DNA from: Serinus canaria
Lineage: Eukaryota > Chordata > Aves > Passeriformes > Fringillidae
DNA: 64,000 nt
Assembly: GCF_022539315.1 (NCBI RefSeq)
Contig: NC_066313.1
Coordinates: 28,371,059-28,435,058 of the forward strand
Reading direction: 5' to 3'
Of the stretch, positions 1-13,800 are shown one piece after another. Each line of letters opens with the position of its first letter. The first letter of the stretch is position 1. Under the pieces are notes generated by a model, which worked only from the letters and a program-made list of their open reading frames with translations, did not search any database and had not been told where the DNA came from. Made by a program: the position numbers and the translations under genes.

Positions 1-2060
1 ATCTTCTTAGCAATCAGAAGACATTTAGTAAACAAACTCTCTTCTCCAGAACTCTGAACTTCTACTACACCACCACTAACAGACACTGTTGGAGCTAGAG
101 TGAAGCAACACCATAAAAGCAGTAAGAGGAAAACAAGCTTTTCTTGCAAAAAAACTACCTCAAGACTGGCCCAGGGAGTAATCATCCTTTATGGTTCCAT
201 CAATCCCATTTCATATAAAACCATATCCATTTAAGGCAGGCCAGATGGCTCAGAGAAAAAAAAACAACAAAAAAAAAACAACAAAAACCAAAAACCAAAA
301 CCAGCACATTGCACATTCCCTTCCCAAGATCACATTCCCTTCCCAAGATCATCTAACTTGTTGGGAAGAATTCTCCAGGCCAGTGGCATCCAGGCCTGTA
401 TCAGCAATAGTGTGTCCAGCAGAATCAGGGCAGGGATTGTCCTCCTGTACTTGGCAATGGTGAGGCCACACCTCAAATCCTGTGGCCAGTGTTAGATGCC
501 AAACAACAATGTTCCATGTACATTTGGTTGGAGTCCAACCTAAAGGAGTTTACTACTTTAAACTGATGCTATCCCAAGCAGATAGGGAAATTGGGACTAA
601 GTGCAATGTTTTTCCAATATACCAAGCAGTCTGCAGTGCAAAGACTATGAGTCTGCCTTTTGCCAAGAGTATTACTCTATTACTCCAATTATCTGTCTTA
701 GGAGTTGGAGGAAGCTCAAGGCTTGAAGTTTTAGTGGGTATAGCTTGTTTCAACAATCCACTCTTCCTATCTCAACAGATCTTGCTGTATCCCACGCCTA
801 GTGGAAGAAGCTAAATTCCCAGCAGCTGTGCTAGCTGAAAGGCTCCTTCACAACAGAGCCTGACAGCTGGCAATTAAATCCTGCCATTTCAGAAGTGAAG
901 ATGCCCAAGAGTGAAATAATTCTACTTTAGTTGCAGCATCTTTATATTTCTGAGATTTTTTATTAAAAATTAAGATACTGTGTGAGTTAATATCACTGTG
1001 TCTAGAGGGATGGACAGAATACTTTTTTTAAGCTCCAATACACAAGGACTGTTGACATCAGGCTGCTTTAGCCAAAAAAAGAGACAGTTTCATGTAGTAG
1101 ATTGTCGACTGACAGTCTGAAATGGCTGAACTGTCAGGATACACTCATCTGAGGACATCATGCCTCTGGAAAGACTCAATAACACAGTTAACCAAAGGAA
1201 ATTAATGTATCTGGCAATTTTTTATGTTCTCCATGCATATTCTGAAAAGGTGAAAATAACCTCAACAAGATACAAGCTTCTATATTCCCCATTGTTACTG
1301 AGGAAATTTGAGTCTGACATAAATCCCAGATTTGTCTGAGAAGTTACAGGTGCATTTTGTTCTTCTAGAGCATCAGATTTAAGGAAAAGAACCACAAGGT
1401 TTTCCTAGGATATGTGATTCTCATCAGTAACCTGAAATGTTTCTTGCTAACTAATACAATCTTGTTATAACCTGTATTCACATACTGCCATTATTAACTG
1501 AACTAGCATCTACTAAAATTCTAGTGAAAGCTTATTAAGAAAATCATCCACACAGCAGAATAATCAATCTGTGACATTTGTAACAGAGACCATCAATCAC
1601 ATCCTAATGTCTCTGTGAGAAGCAAGATGGTGCTCAGCACCCTTTGTATGACAGACACAAGTTCTCTCTAGATGGGCACCCCAGGCACCAGAACAGCCTA
1701 TTCTTTGCAACAGGTTCTGGAAGTGGAAAAAGCACCTATTCCTCTAGAAGACTGTCATGTTTGCACCTCATCACTTCAACTGCCTTCTGATTAACACTGG
1801 TCTTTGACGAATCCAGTTGAAATAGATAAAAGTTTCTGTGCAATGGTTGGTACTACTGGCTTTCCTGTTCAAACAGGATGCCCTAATAATTCTGATTGGT
1901 GGCATTTTGATTTCCATCCCTGTTCCCCAAAGCAGTGCTCTATTTGAGTGTTCTCCTGCTATAATTATCTGTAATAAGAAGCAAGGTGAGTACCTAAACC
2001 ACTGTTCCTTGTCTAACACATGACACCACCTCCTGTAATGTTCAGAGTAGTGTTACTTAC
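1..2060. other. FKBP4 downstream / last-intron region, no exon recognised
   Basis: This stretch lies 3' of the last FKBP4 exon I can define (donor at 2061/2060 on the minus strand). FKBP52 normally ends with one more short exon encoding an acidic, lysine-rich tail of about 35-40 residues. I looked for a phase-0 acceptor followed by such a tail on the minus strand and found none, so the exon is either beyond the left edge or too diverged to see. The DNA is AT-rich, with an A-rich simple stretch near 258-305 and a CR1-like fragment near 335-530. Confidence 0.5.
335..530 (+). repeat. CR1-like LINE 3' fragment
   Basis: The words around 'cctgtatcagcaatagtgtg', 'ggcagggattgtcctcctgt' and 'ggtgaggccacacctcaaat' match the corresponding words of the clearer CR1 3' end at 7935-8505. 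The copy is short, old and lacks the terminal CR1 tail. Confidence 0.6.
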
Positions 2061-5000
2061 CTTTAAGTCTTTGTCTGCGAGTCTTTGGAACATGTTGGCA
2101 TACATCTTCTTCTCCTTCTCATGCTGCTCCCGTATTTTCTGCTGACAAGTCACCAGTTGCACTTTGGCAGCTTTGTTACTTGGATAAAGTTGAATCACTT
2201 TCTGGAAATCAGCTCGGGCCAGCTCAAAGTCATTGACAGCCAAGTGAGCTTCTCCACGCCGGAAAAGGCCTTTTTCATTGTTGCTATCCAACTCGAGTGC
2301 CTGCATTCAAAAAAACCAAAGCCACATTCAGTAATTGTTTTTCTTTTATGAAAATTATATGCAGTCAGAACACCAGTGACTGCTAGGAACTGTACCTTCT
2401 GATGTAGACTTACGAGTCTTGTCAGGGCTTACTAATAAAGTCAGTGGAATACAGTAGAAGTAAGTACAAAGAGGAATGAATATAGTAGGCTATTGAAAAA
2501 GAGAACAAGATAGCCTAAGTTTAGTCAGGGAGTAATCCTGCTGTTTGAAAGACCTTTGACAACATGAATACCTCCACCACATCTCAAGTGTTTCTTACTT
2601 CTAAATACTTGAATATTCTCAATGTAGCAACAAGTTAGCAAAAGATGTTCAAAGGGCACTAATTATGAAAATAATCTGTTGGATGTTTTTAGTGCACTTA
2701 AAAATGCCGTACTACCCAAATGACAGCTGGTAAGAAAGACCAAACACCACATTGACCTAAAATGTTTAAAGCAAGACAAACCGTCAGACTGCTTGTGCAA
2801 TTTAAGAATAAATTAACTCCTACTACCTTGTTGCAGTTCTCCAAAGCCTGGGAGTACTCCTTTAGCTTGAGATGGCACATAGCTAAGTTAAGGTGGGCAG
2901 CAAGCCTCAGGCTTTTGGCTTTTGACTCCTCCTCCTCAGAGAGTCCTGACTCGTGCTCCAGCCATGACACAATCTTCTTATACTGTAATGCTGCCCGCTT
3001 GTATTTCCCCTCCTGTAAACAAGGCAGCTCAATTATCACACAGCTCATATCACAGGAACTTTTATCTCCCTCTCGTCCCTTTTGCCTGCCTTGAGCAATA
3101 CATCTAAAAAACCCCACTGGATCAAAAAGTAACATCTATCATCAAAAATACTTCTGAGAGCCATTCCTGCAAAGGATCAGAAAATCTTTAGTTATACTTA
3201 ACTGGTTCCCCACTAGAGCTAGGGGTATATGGCAGCATTGATACTTCACTGAACTCCTACCTTTATATTAAACTTTTGATGCAAAAATAAGGGAAGATGG
3301 GCAATTCTCAAAATGCAATACAAAGATAATAGGAAACTCTTCCTTTAGCTACTGAAATTGTTTTGAACAGCTTCTCCACACATCTCTACCCAAATGAATG
3401 TTGTTCACTCATAGCACTGTCCCACAGCACAAACTGAAATACTGCACACCCTATGGTGTTATCTGTAGATAGAGCAAACAGCTCTAACAGACAGCTCTCT
3501 GCAGTTCTTTGGATAATTCCAACTGAGTTTCTTTTTTTTTTAAGACATATTCCCCTCCAGCTCTCCCTGCAAAATCTCACAGAATACCAGGAACACCACT
3601 CAGAAATTACAGAAGCTGTAAACATCATTATCAACTCACGCCATGGACCAAGAAATGCTATTATTACTTGGGTACTGTAACTTACCTTGAAGTACTGAGT
3701 GCCTCTCTCCTTCACGATAGAGCTCTGTTCTAACTTCTCATCTGTGTTCATTTCCCAGGATTCCTTAGCCTGCCCAAACAGAAACAGTTCCAGTCAACTT
3801 CAATACAACTTCTGGGGAAATCAAGTAGCTATGTTGTTTCCCACTAACAGTATGGTTGCGCCAAGTCTGGCAAAGCAGAGCTTTGCGCTGCTCATGGAAA
3901 CCAGCCTAGAGCCCGAGAGATGGCAACAGACAGGGATACAGGAAGAATAAGGACCATTTCAGCCAAGGGCTCCCAGCATGTCAGCATCATCTCTGGCAAC
4001 AGTGGCTTTCTGTATCACATCACCATTCAAGGATTCCATTGTCATCGTTTAAGCTGCACTCCCACTTCTTCCCCCAGCCCTGCATCTCTTTAGGATTTCA
4101 TCTCTTGCTCTCACCTTTTCAAAGCTTTTGAGTTTCACTTCATACTGCAGCTCTGCATCTGGAGGGATCTTAAATTTCTCGTTCCCAGCACTTCCAAAAC
4201 CATAGCTGTAAAATGGGGGTGGGGAGGGAGAAACAAAAATTATAGATTTCAGAGCTATCCACCCAGGTATATTTGCTACATAGAAAGATGGAGACAAAAA
4301 TCCCATGCAAATTTGGAATGCATATAAATTATTACAAGACAAAGGCTTGAAGAATTCTAGGTACAATTCTAAATTAGCAGGTACAAGGCAGAAGAAAGTA
4401 AGAGTAACCTAGTATTGACTTCGTTAATCTTTTAGCAGCTCCTATTATTTTATTACTTTTTTAGTTTACTTTAAGGAAAAGCATGTAATCCCTTCATCAA
4501 AAAAAAAAAAAAAAAAAAAGCTAAGCCAAAACAACCAGCTTTCAATTACAACTATCATATTTAATATTCATGGTCTGAAACTGGGTGTTGCATTCAGAGC
4601 ACCTGTATTTTAGTTCTATTCTTAGAAAAGCAAAGAGAATAAATACCAAGATTAGGTGAGCAGCTGTACACTTTAGACACTGCTAACCAGCTGGTAAACA
4701 GGAAATGCTTACAGAAAGGTACTGCTATGAAATTCCAGAAAGAGTTGCATATTAGCAGGAAAACCTAGATCAGATTGCTTTCCTTTTCTGCTCCCATCAG
4801 GCTCAGTTACAGTTTAAAAAAAATTAAATAAAACCTGATATAAATTAAAGTTTGATGAAAACAATCTGTGCAACTCCACTTATTTCAGATGTGGTCTCAC
4901 TGTAAAGATAAAATTCTGCCTAAATCCAAGTCTACATATGGACTGTTTTACAGTAATCAGTCATGAAGAGGGATCACAAAAATCCAAGTTAGAGAGCAAC

Positions 5001-7853
5001 AACATTTTTCAAAAATATTCAGAGGTCAACATTACAGAGACTTAGGTAAATTTTTTCTGGACTGCTACTGCTTCACTAAGAAGTGGCAAAGCACGATACT
5101 TCTCATACATCAACTTTTGGGGCTGACCCAAGTTTTTACCACAGCACTCAAAAAAGCTGAGAGGCATTATAATGAAATAGTTCTTTCTTGCTGGATGATT
5201 AGTATAAGCCCTTCCTGTATCAAACACCAGAAACAGCATACCTGGGCTTGAGATAGAACACAGATTCCTCTGATTTCTCCATTTTTTGAATTGCTTTCTC
5301 CAGACCATGAGGAATATCAAAGTTTTCACCTTCTCCAATCTCAAACCGCAATTCCCGCTTGTCAAAAACACGATCTCCATGTCGGCCTTCAAACTGGACT
5401 GGTAACAAAAACCAAACAACAGGGAGAGAAATCAGAAGGTATCCATGCATGGCAGTGGGCAGGTACCCAGGAGTGCACAGGGAGTTCTACACAGGCAGGC
5501 AGTACACACACACAGGTGCCAAAGCCTCCTTCTGAACAGCCTTTTCTCTTTTAGCAGCTACCTACAGCGTGGCAGCTACTGGCACCAAACAGAATTTCTG
5601 CTTTTCAATTTAACAAACCCTCTATTTTCGGTTGTTCATTTAAGTGCTTGTTTTTTCCACTCTGACAACAAGTGCCAGAATGACTTCCCCTTTTGTTCCT
5701 CAGCACATGGAAATACTTTACGAGACTCAATCACCTTTTGTCATCAGATAAGCACTTCAACAGATTCAGTATCACCACAAAACACAGTTGCTGCTGGAAA
5801 ATGTAAACCTTGCTAGAAACAGGAGAAGGAAAGCTTACTCTAGGTTGTTAAGTTGGTACAGAAAAGAGAAGCCAAGTATTCCTCCCCTCACGACATGCAG
5901 TTGTAGATTGTGTAAAGGTTCTGCCATCCCCCACTGCAAATCCATTCACTATTTGTGTGACAACACACTTACTCTCCACAAGTGCATCCTCATTGGGCCT
6001 GGAGTAGCCCTCCCCTTTCTTACGAATTCTTCGGATGATGCCACCATCTTCTTCATCAGTGAGGTCCTCGCCCTTGAACTCAAAAAGTTCTATCTGTGAA
6101 AGGAAGAAAAGCCTTGCATTTATTCTCATTAGACCAATTTAGTAACTCACAGGATTTATTCTTCAGAGATCTTTGAAACTTTAAACTCACTGCTGCAACA
6201 AATTCTTTAGGATTTTTAAGAGCTAGTGTTATTGTAGGTATCCAGCCTCTCTGAATCTTCACATGCCTTCCCAAGTAAATGTAAATCATAGTTTCAAGTG
6301 GGAGTACCACAATGACATAGAAAAACAGTCAAGTTACAAAAGGTATTTGTAATTGCGGCTATGAAGAAAAAAAAAATCATATCCTATTTTTGAGTAAAAC
6401 AATAGTGAAAACTATTGCCAAGCACAAAATTCCCGTTATAATCAGCAATGTTTAGACTACCTCAATAAAAAAAGTTCAGAGCTAATGCTGTGGAGGTTCC
6501 TGACACTGGACTTGAGATAACTGGAATGCAAAAGAAACTGAATATCCACCAGTACTTCCACTTTTTATTTTAATTGATACCTAGTAACAAATAATATTCT
6601 GGTCTTTCTTTTCAGGTATGTACAGGTATGTACTTCCCTTTTTTTTTCCCCCAACCTGAACAATACTACTCTATGGAGTAATCTAGCTATTTATATTGCT
6701 CAGCAAAAATAATCATAAGGAAGAAAAAACAAAATCACCAACAGATCAAAAGAGAGAAAGTACTCCCAAATCATAGGACATGCATTACTTCTTGTCATAA
6801 AGAAATGCTGGTGTGATGACATTGGTACAAAATCTTTTAATGTAAGTTTTAGAGGGTCTTTTGTAAAGCAACTTGTACAAAAATTTGGTATGGTGATAGG
6901 CCCTTGCAAAAGAGTCCAGCTGTTAAGGACACCGTGTAAAGTAATAAAAAGTAAACCCAGGTAAAAATAAAAGAGCGGAAACTTAAAGAGACTTCAGCTG
7001 CTTTAGAGTCATACTAGCCAGAGGCTACTTTAACCTAGTAAAACTTGGGAAAATTTTCTGGATCTGATTTCCAACCCACACCCCCAATCAGGACACACCC
7101 AGCACTGCTTACTTATTGCAGCCAGTGAGCCCCAGGCTATTTTGTTAGGGAAGCACAAAACCATCACAGGCCGCTTTGGTCCTTTTCTTTCTCCCCTCTT
7201 CCCTTAAACAAAATTGCTCAGGCAGGCATGAGGGGATATCAAGACCCATGAATGAAACACTGCTTTTATCTAAAAGCACACCCAGAAATGGAGGGGTCAG
7301 ACTGGCAGCATCAAGAGAAGTCCAGTGGGAAGTGAATAACCTGGGTGACTGCACGGGATGGACTCAGGAGCAGCCTGATGGACCAAATCCCATCTTGCAG
7401 TTCATGCTTTTATTTATCCCAATGTTAGGTATTGCCTCTTGTTGAAGGACAATAAAAGTTTCTCTGTTTTCTGCTGTCCACATGCATCCTCTGTAGCAGT
7501 GCTTAGCCCTTAAGAATGCCCCACTGTGCTGTCTAGGTAGAAGGCCTTGAGCTTTTAGCCTGCATTTCAATCATCAGCTCAGCCCTGATTACACCTGGTA
7601 TCACTTGCATAGAAGCACACAGCACTCCAACATGGGTAGTTTGATCCAACACAACTAATGTCAGATTTCTATGTAAGAAAATGACGTTTATCAACAGCTC
7701 TACACAATACTATTTTTCAGAAATAATGGTATTAATTTTGATGTACTCAAAGTGACTAAGCTGTCATCCCTTAGTGGACACTACCTGCTAGCAGTATGTT
7801 TTTAATCCTTCCACACAGAATATATCTTTAATCCTATTATTCACAAGTCCATG

Positions 7854-7887
<34 letters not shown>

Positions 7888-10800
7888 AATGCAAATACAC
7901 TACCCAAATGCAAAGCAAATTCAATATCCAATTATGTGAAGGCCAATGGCACCTGGCCTGTATCAGCAATGGTGTGGCCAGCAGGACCAGGGCAGTGATT
8001 GTCACCCTGTACTAGGCACTGGTGAGGCCACACCTGAAATCCTGTGTTCAGTTTTGGGCCTTTCAGGAAGAACATTGAGGAGCTGGAGTGTATCCAGAGA
8101 AGGGCAACAGAGCTGGTGAAGGGTCAGAAGCACAAGGCCCATGAGGAGCTGCTTGAGAGAGCTGGGCATGTTTAGCCTGGGAAAGAAAGAGGGGTCTTGG
8201 GGAGAACCTTCTCACTTTCTACAACTCCCTGAAAGGAGGCTGTTGCCAGATGGGGTCAGTCCCTTCTTCCAAGTCACAGAACAAGAAGAAATGGCCTCAA
8301 GGTGCACCAGGGGAGGTTTAGAATGGATATCAGAACAGGCTGCCCAGGGAAGTGGGTGAGTCACCCTCCCCGGAGGTATTCAGGTGTAGATGTGGCACTG
8401 GGTTGGCTTAATGGTTTAGTGATGGACTTGGCAGTGTCAGATTTATGACTGGACTCAATGGTCTTGAAGGTTTTTTCCACCTAAATGACTCCATGTATAA
8501 TCTAGCCTTCTTAACAGACGCTCATTGTTTCCAATAAAATCTAAGCAGACTTTCAGTCTTTGAATAACTCCATGAGCTATTTTCACCTTTCTCAGATATT
8601 AGATAAAACATTCAATCTCAGAGCAATCATCAATTTTAAAGCTTTCCTTATGCCCCCAATTGTAGGATTCCATTCCATTGATTAAGTGCTTTAAAGCAAA
8701 GTAATTTTAAAAATTACACTTCAGAAAAGAGTCTGCTTTCTCTCGGGTAGAATTTATTTTGAAACAATTGTTGGCAAATTACACTGCTTCAACAGTCAGA
8801 AAAATCCATCCTCTCCAAACCCTGTTGAGACTGTCAGGGTATGCTCCAGAAACAGCTTTAATGTCATCCTACATGGAAAAATCAAATTCAAGTCTCAGCA
8901 TTCTGAGCAACCATTCTCACTTCTGAAATAACACACAAGAGACAGCTGCTGTTTCCACCCACTTTGGGGAAGGAGGGGGAAGATGTGGGGGAAAATTACT
9001 TTTAAGGTCAGTAGGAAATAAAATCTCTCCTTTCCTGGTGAGGCTGAGAGACACCAAGGATAACTGGCTCCATGCTCACCAAGACATGCTCATCTCCAGG
9101 AGAGCAGCTGGCCATGTGAGCTGTCAAACTGGGTTACCCAGCTGCCAAACTCAAGATTAGCTAGTCTGTCACAGGCACTGAGTGAGTGCACAGGACTTCA
9201 TCCATGGGGGCAAGAATGATCAGTGTAGCTTGGATGCACAGAGAGACTTTGGCAATGAACCAGCAACCTGAATCCAAACTGGTTTTATGGTACTTTAAGG
9301 CTGACTGAAATGCTCGGTTCTACAGAAAAGAGTTTGTAATTGCAGGGCTGTTCAAATACTGTATTCCAGCAGTTCACATGGGGCAATTACCTCTTTTCTC
9401 CCTGAAACAGCTCGTAAGAGGTAATGTTAATGTTGTAAAGAAAACACAAGTAAGTATAAAAATGTATTATTGAGGGCATTAATTGCTTTTCCTGTTGTTG
9501 AAAACCTCACAACATTTAATATATCATTACTCTGAAGTGTTATGAAGGGATTAAAGATGTCATTTTAACCACTTCAGTCTATCACTGAAATAGTATGCCC
9601 TCCCAGCCTGTACTTTACTTCTGCAAATCACCCAGTAACTGCAAAATTACAACTCACCACTGAAGATCATTCAAGTGTTTTAAAAACTCAAAGAGAAGGA
9701 AACCCAAGCCACTAGAGAGCAGTGGCAGCCAGACATGTTATTTTCCTTAGAAAATGTAACAATCCTGTTTTGAAAGGACATTGAATCACACATATTTTCA
9801 AGCACACCGTTTTAGTGACCATCTCTCACTTACCTCAAAAATCAGTGTAGCATTGGGAGGTATCTTTGGGGGGCTCCCAGCTGAGCCATAGGCATATTCT
9901 GGTTTACACGTAATCCGACAGATTTCACCAATCTTCATAGTGGCCACAGCAATGTCCCATGCTTTGATCACCTCACCTGTGCAAGTCAAATGCCAAACAC
10001 ACATGAAAGGCATGATCAGGTGAAACTGACCATCATCATTTTTAGCATATAAAATATATAAAAGCTAAGGCAGCAGAAATACTGAAGAACTTGTGCTCAC
10101 TCTCATTTATGTACCTCAGTTTTAAGCCTAATCAAATTCTAAAGTTTCCCAGGGATCCAAATCTGGCCCAAACATTTTTTAATTCCAGGTGTAACAACTC
10201 TTTTCACAGAATAACAGAACAGAGACACCGGCTGAAGTGCTTGGCACAGTTCCAAGTGTGAGGAAGTAACAATAAACTTTTCCGAGAGGAAGGCCTTAGG
10301 GTGAGAGATTGCCTGCTCCTGTTTTGAAAACAATCCAAACCAACAGCCTTTTCTGTTCATACTTTTATCAGCTGGCAAAGAATAGCACCAGTGGTAACTA
10401 AAAGTTACACACATTTGTAACAGAAAGGGGGAAGAAAGTAGTAGCATTCCTTTCAAAGGGAAGAAAAGCTGTAACAAATTGCCCTTTCTTACTCAAGCTG
10501 TCCTAATTGCTGCTCCTCTTGACTCATCAAGCAGACTTTCTGTTAATCTTGTATTAATAGGTACACTTAATATCATCTCAAACTGAAGTACAATGAATTT
10601 ACCTCTTTTTAGAAAGGAGGTATTATGTATTTTTTAAAAAGAAGGTAAGAAACTTCCAGGGAAGAATACAAGACTGAGTAGTAAGATTTGCAGAAATAAC
10701 AATGCTCGGATTTTCAAAAAATGAAAGATTTTGATAATGAAGAGATGCACTACTCAAAGACTCATATTTGGGTTAACTTGAGAATTTTGTGGAAAAGAGA

Positions 10801-13800
10801 GTGTGTTTCATCATAAGACAGCTGCCTATGTGTACTCTGTCCCAGGATCTGGTCACAATTAAGCGCTCCTGAACTGAGGTCTGCCCCCCCCAAAAAAAAA
10901 AAAAAAAAAAAGCGCATATTCTGGCTATTTAACTGCCCTTTATATCTACATTTCAGGACAGATTTGTTCTCCTGGAGTACTTTGAGTCCTGTGAATTCTT
11001 CAGCAGGCCTTTTAAGGGGCTACACAGCTCTCATTCAGAAAAATCTCCCACTCTGATGGGGACATTCTAAGAGAATACAAGTTTAAGAGAAAACAAGTTT
11101 AAGTGGCAGTTTTGAAAAGCAAAGGAGACACACAAAGAAATCCAATCTTGATTATTACCAAAACTGATCAGCACCAAACACAAGATATTACCTTTCCCCA
11201 AGTCAAAGGAGAATTTGTCTTTTCTGTCCAGACTGGAGTCAAATTTTGTGCCATCAAGAAGCCACCCCGTGTAATGGACGGTCACCTTATCACCTATCAT
11301 TGGAGACTCTGTCCCACTGCCTTCTCTCTTGACAACCTGAGGAAAACAGCAACCAGCATTAACATCAAGGAAATCAAGCCTGCCTGCCCACTGGACATGA
11401 ATCACAAATACCTAGATATGTGTGTTATCACCCTTGGCAGACAAAGGATTTGCAGGTTTCATTCAGTCACCTGGAAATGGACTGGCTGTTCTTTCTGCAG
11501 ATTAGCAGCGCTGCAAATGCAGAACCTCAAGATGGCTGTGCTGTGATACAAGAATTTAACAGGCAACAGTTGTGATCAGCTTACAGATCTCTGAATTAGG
11601 CAGGGTTTTTTCTTCTTTACTCAAGCATTTGCCTCATCACCTCTTTATCATCATGCCCAGGTTCAGTGTTCTAGGCAAAGCACTTAAGAGAACGAGCTGG
11701 TTCTTTCCTTGCAAAGTCTATTCCAACATGTAATCTGAAATTATTCGAGTTAAACTAGGCAGGTTAACGAAGGTTAGCAGTGTCTCACAGCAAGCAGGTT
11801 AGTTCTATCCACCTGCAGAGTAACACTTAAAAATTATTTTTTGCAAGAATTTTGTTTCCCCAAAATTCTAACATGGATAGCCAGCACCTTTGTCTCACAT
11901 ACAGCTGCAAGGATTTGATTTTCTTCTTAGGGAGAAGAAAATCCCCAGCCTGCCCAGCAAGACAAGTATTAAATGAAACTGCACTATCCAGAAAGTGGGG
12001 ACAATCTCTCTGGTGTTCATTTAAAGCATATATAAAATTAGAGAATAATAGTGATATATCTCACAGGCAAGGATGTGAGGCCTTGCCCGTAACAGGATTC
12101 CTGAAGTTCAGATTTGAATTTTGAATTTTTCCCAATACAGATTGAACCAGCTAGCCCAAAGCCAAAGTTCTGCATTATCTCAGTCAGGCACAAAGGGACC
12201 ATTGGAGGACCCTACTTGCTTGCATCATGGAGACCTGGAAAACATTCTGTTATAGAAGATAAACATCTATTCAAGGGCAGTTACAGGGCATCCTTCCTTT
12301 AAATGTCATGTTTCTATATCAATCATGTTTTTCACTGAATGAGGCAGACCTTTGGGAGTCTCCTTCACAAATTTCAGTTTCCTGCAACCCACCACTGTCA
12401 ATCTCCCACCTGGCCTCCCACCATCCCTGCAACTGACTAGCCAGCTGAAATGCCAGGACCTTCCATCCAAAACCAAAGCTTCACCACCGACAGCTTCTGT
12501 CAGACTTAACAAGCTGAGAGCACCTCACTGAAAGCCCAAAACAAAAAATACCCCCACAAACAAACAAAACCAAGAAAAAATCCTGGCTGCTTGTTTTATA
12601 AGGAAAGGATGCTCAACATGAAAAGGGATGCCTGATCTCACACAGCACACCATCCCTTTAGCCCTACACCAGGGCACTTATGAGCATTACAAAACCAATC
12701 TGTCGATGTCTCCCCAAGGAAGGCAAAAGTTCAAGCAACCACTCTCACAGAGATAAGGAAACAGAGAAGTATGAAAAAAACACATGAATCAGGTAAGCAA
12801 CATGACCTACATCATGCTTAGCAGATGCAATCTGCAAATCTGCATAAAGCAAATACAAACTAACACTTTAATGCAGCCAATCTGATGTAATTTTGAAAAA
12901 CTAACAGCATTTAATGGATATTTACTAAACTTTACCAAATGCTATATTCTTGTAGTGCCATAGCAAGGTATTCTACAGTAACAAATATCTCATTTTCATT
13001 ATTTATACAGTTTATTCTTTTGCATTTGAAAGAATCCATTTTGAAGAGAATTAAGTTTCACTTGTGAATATGGCAATCCTGTTTTCTGTAAGGTTAACAT
13101 TTCCTTTTCAGATGGAGAAACAGGATTTTTCAGTTCATATGGCATTTCAAATGGTTTCTTTCCAAACTTAATTGCTTATTATAGGAACTGTGCAACTATA
13201 TTCAGGAATATCAGGTAAAAAACTCTGGATACTATTCTGATATCAGATAAGGAGGAAATAAACACACTCCTGGAATCACTGCAACAATACCAGTACAAAA
13301 TTGGTGTAGGTAAGTTCAGAGCTAGACGCTTGATTTCAGCAGATGCATTTTGCACTCCAGAAATTACGTAAAAACAAAATCTATGAAGGCTGGACTTTGT
13401 GACCTCTACGGTATTTTACTTATGTCACAATCTCAATTTTTGTGATCTTCATAACCTCACTTCGTTTGCCAGTGTTTTCTACTCCCCTCCTCAAAAAACA
13501 AAAAACAAAAAACACAACCCAAAAGCACCTGCTGCTTTTCCATCGCCAAAAAGTAGGTACTGCATGAATTGGGCAGACTCCCACTGCCCTTCCACCACGC
13601 TCAAGGGATCTGGGCTGCGGGAGACCTGGGCAGCCATGCAGACGAGAACTCTGACCTGATACTGCACTATGTGCAAAACCCAAAAATTCTCACCTAAACA
13701 TGCTAGCAGGAAACATGGAAAAGCAGAAATATAGCAGGAAACATCTTCAATCTGCTCCCTTAATACCCCTCCTGAACGGGAGACAGCGCCTCCGTAATGA

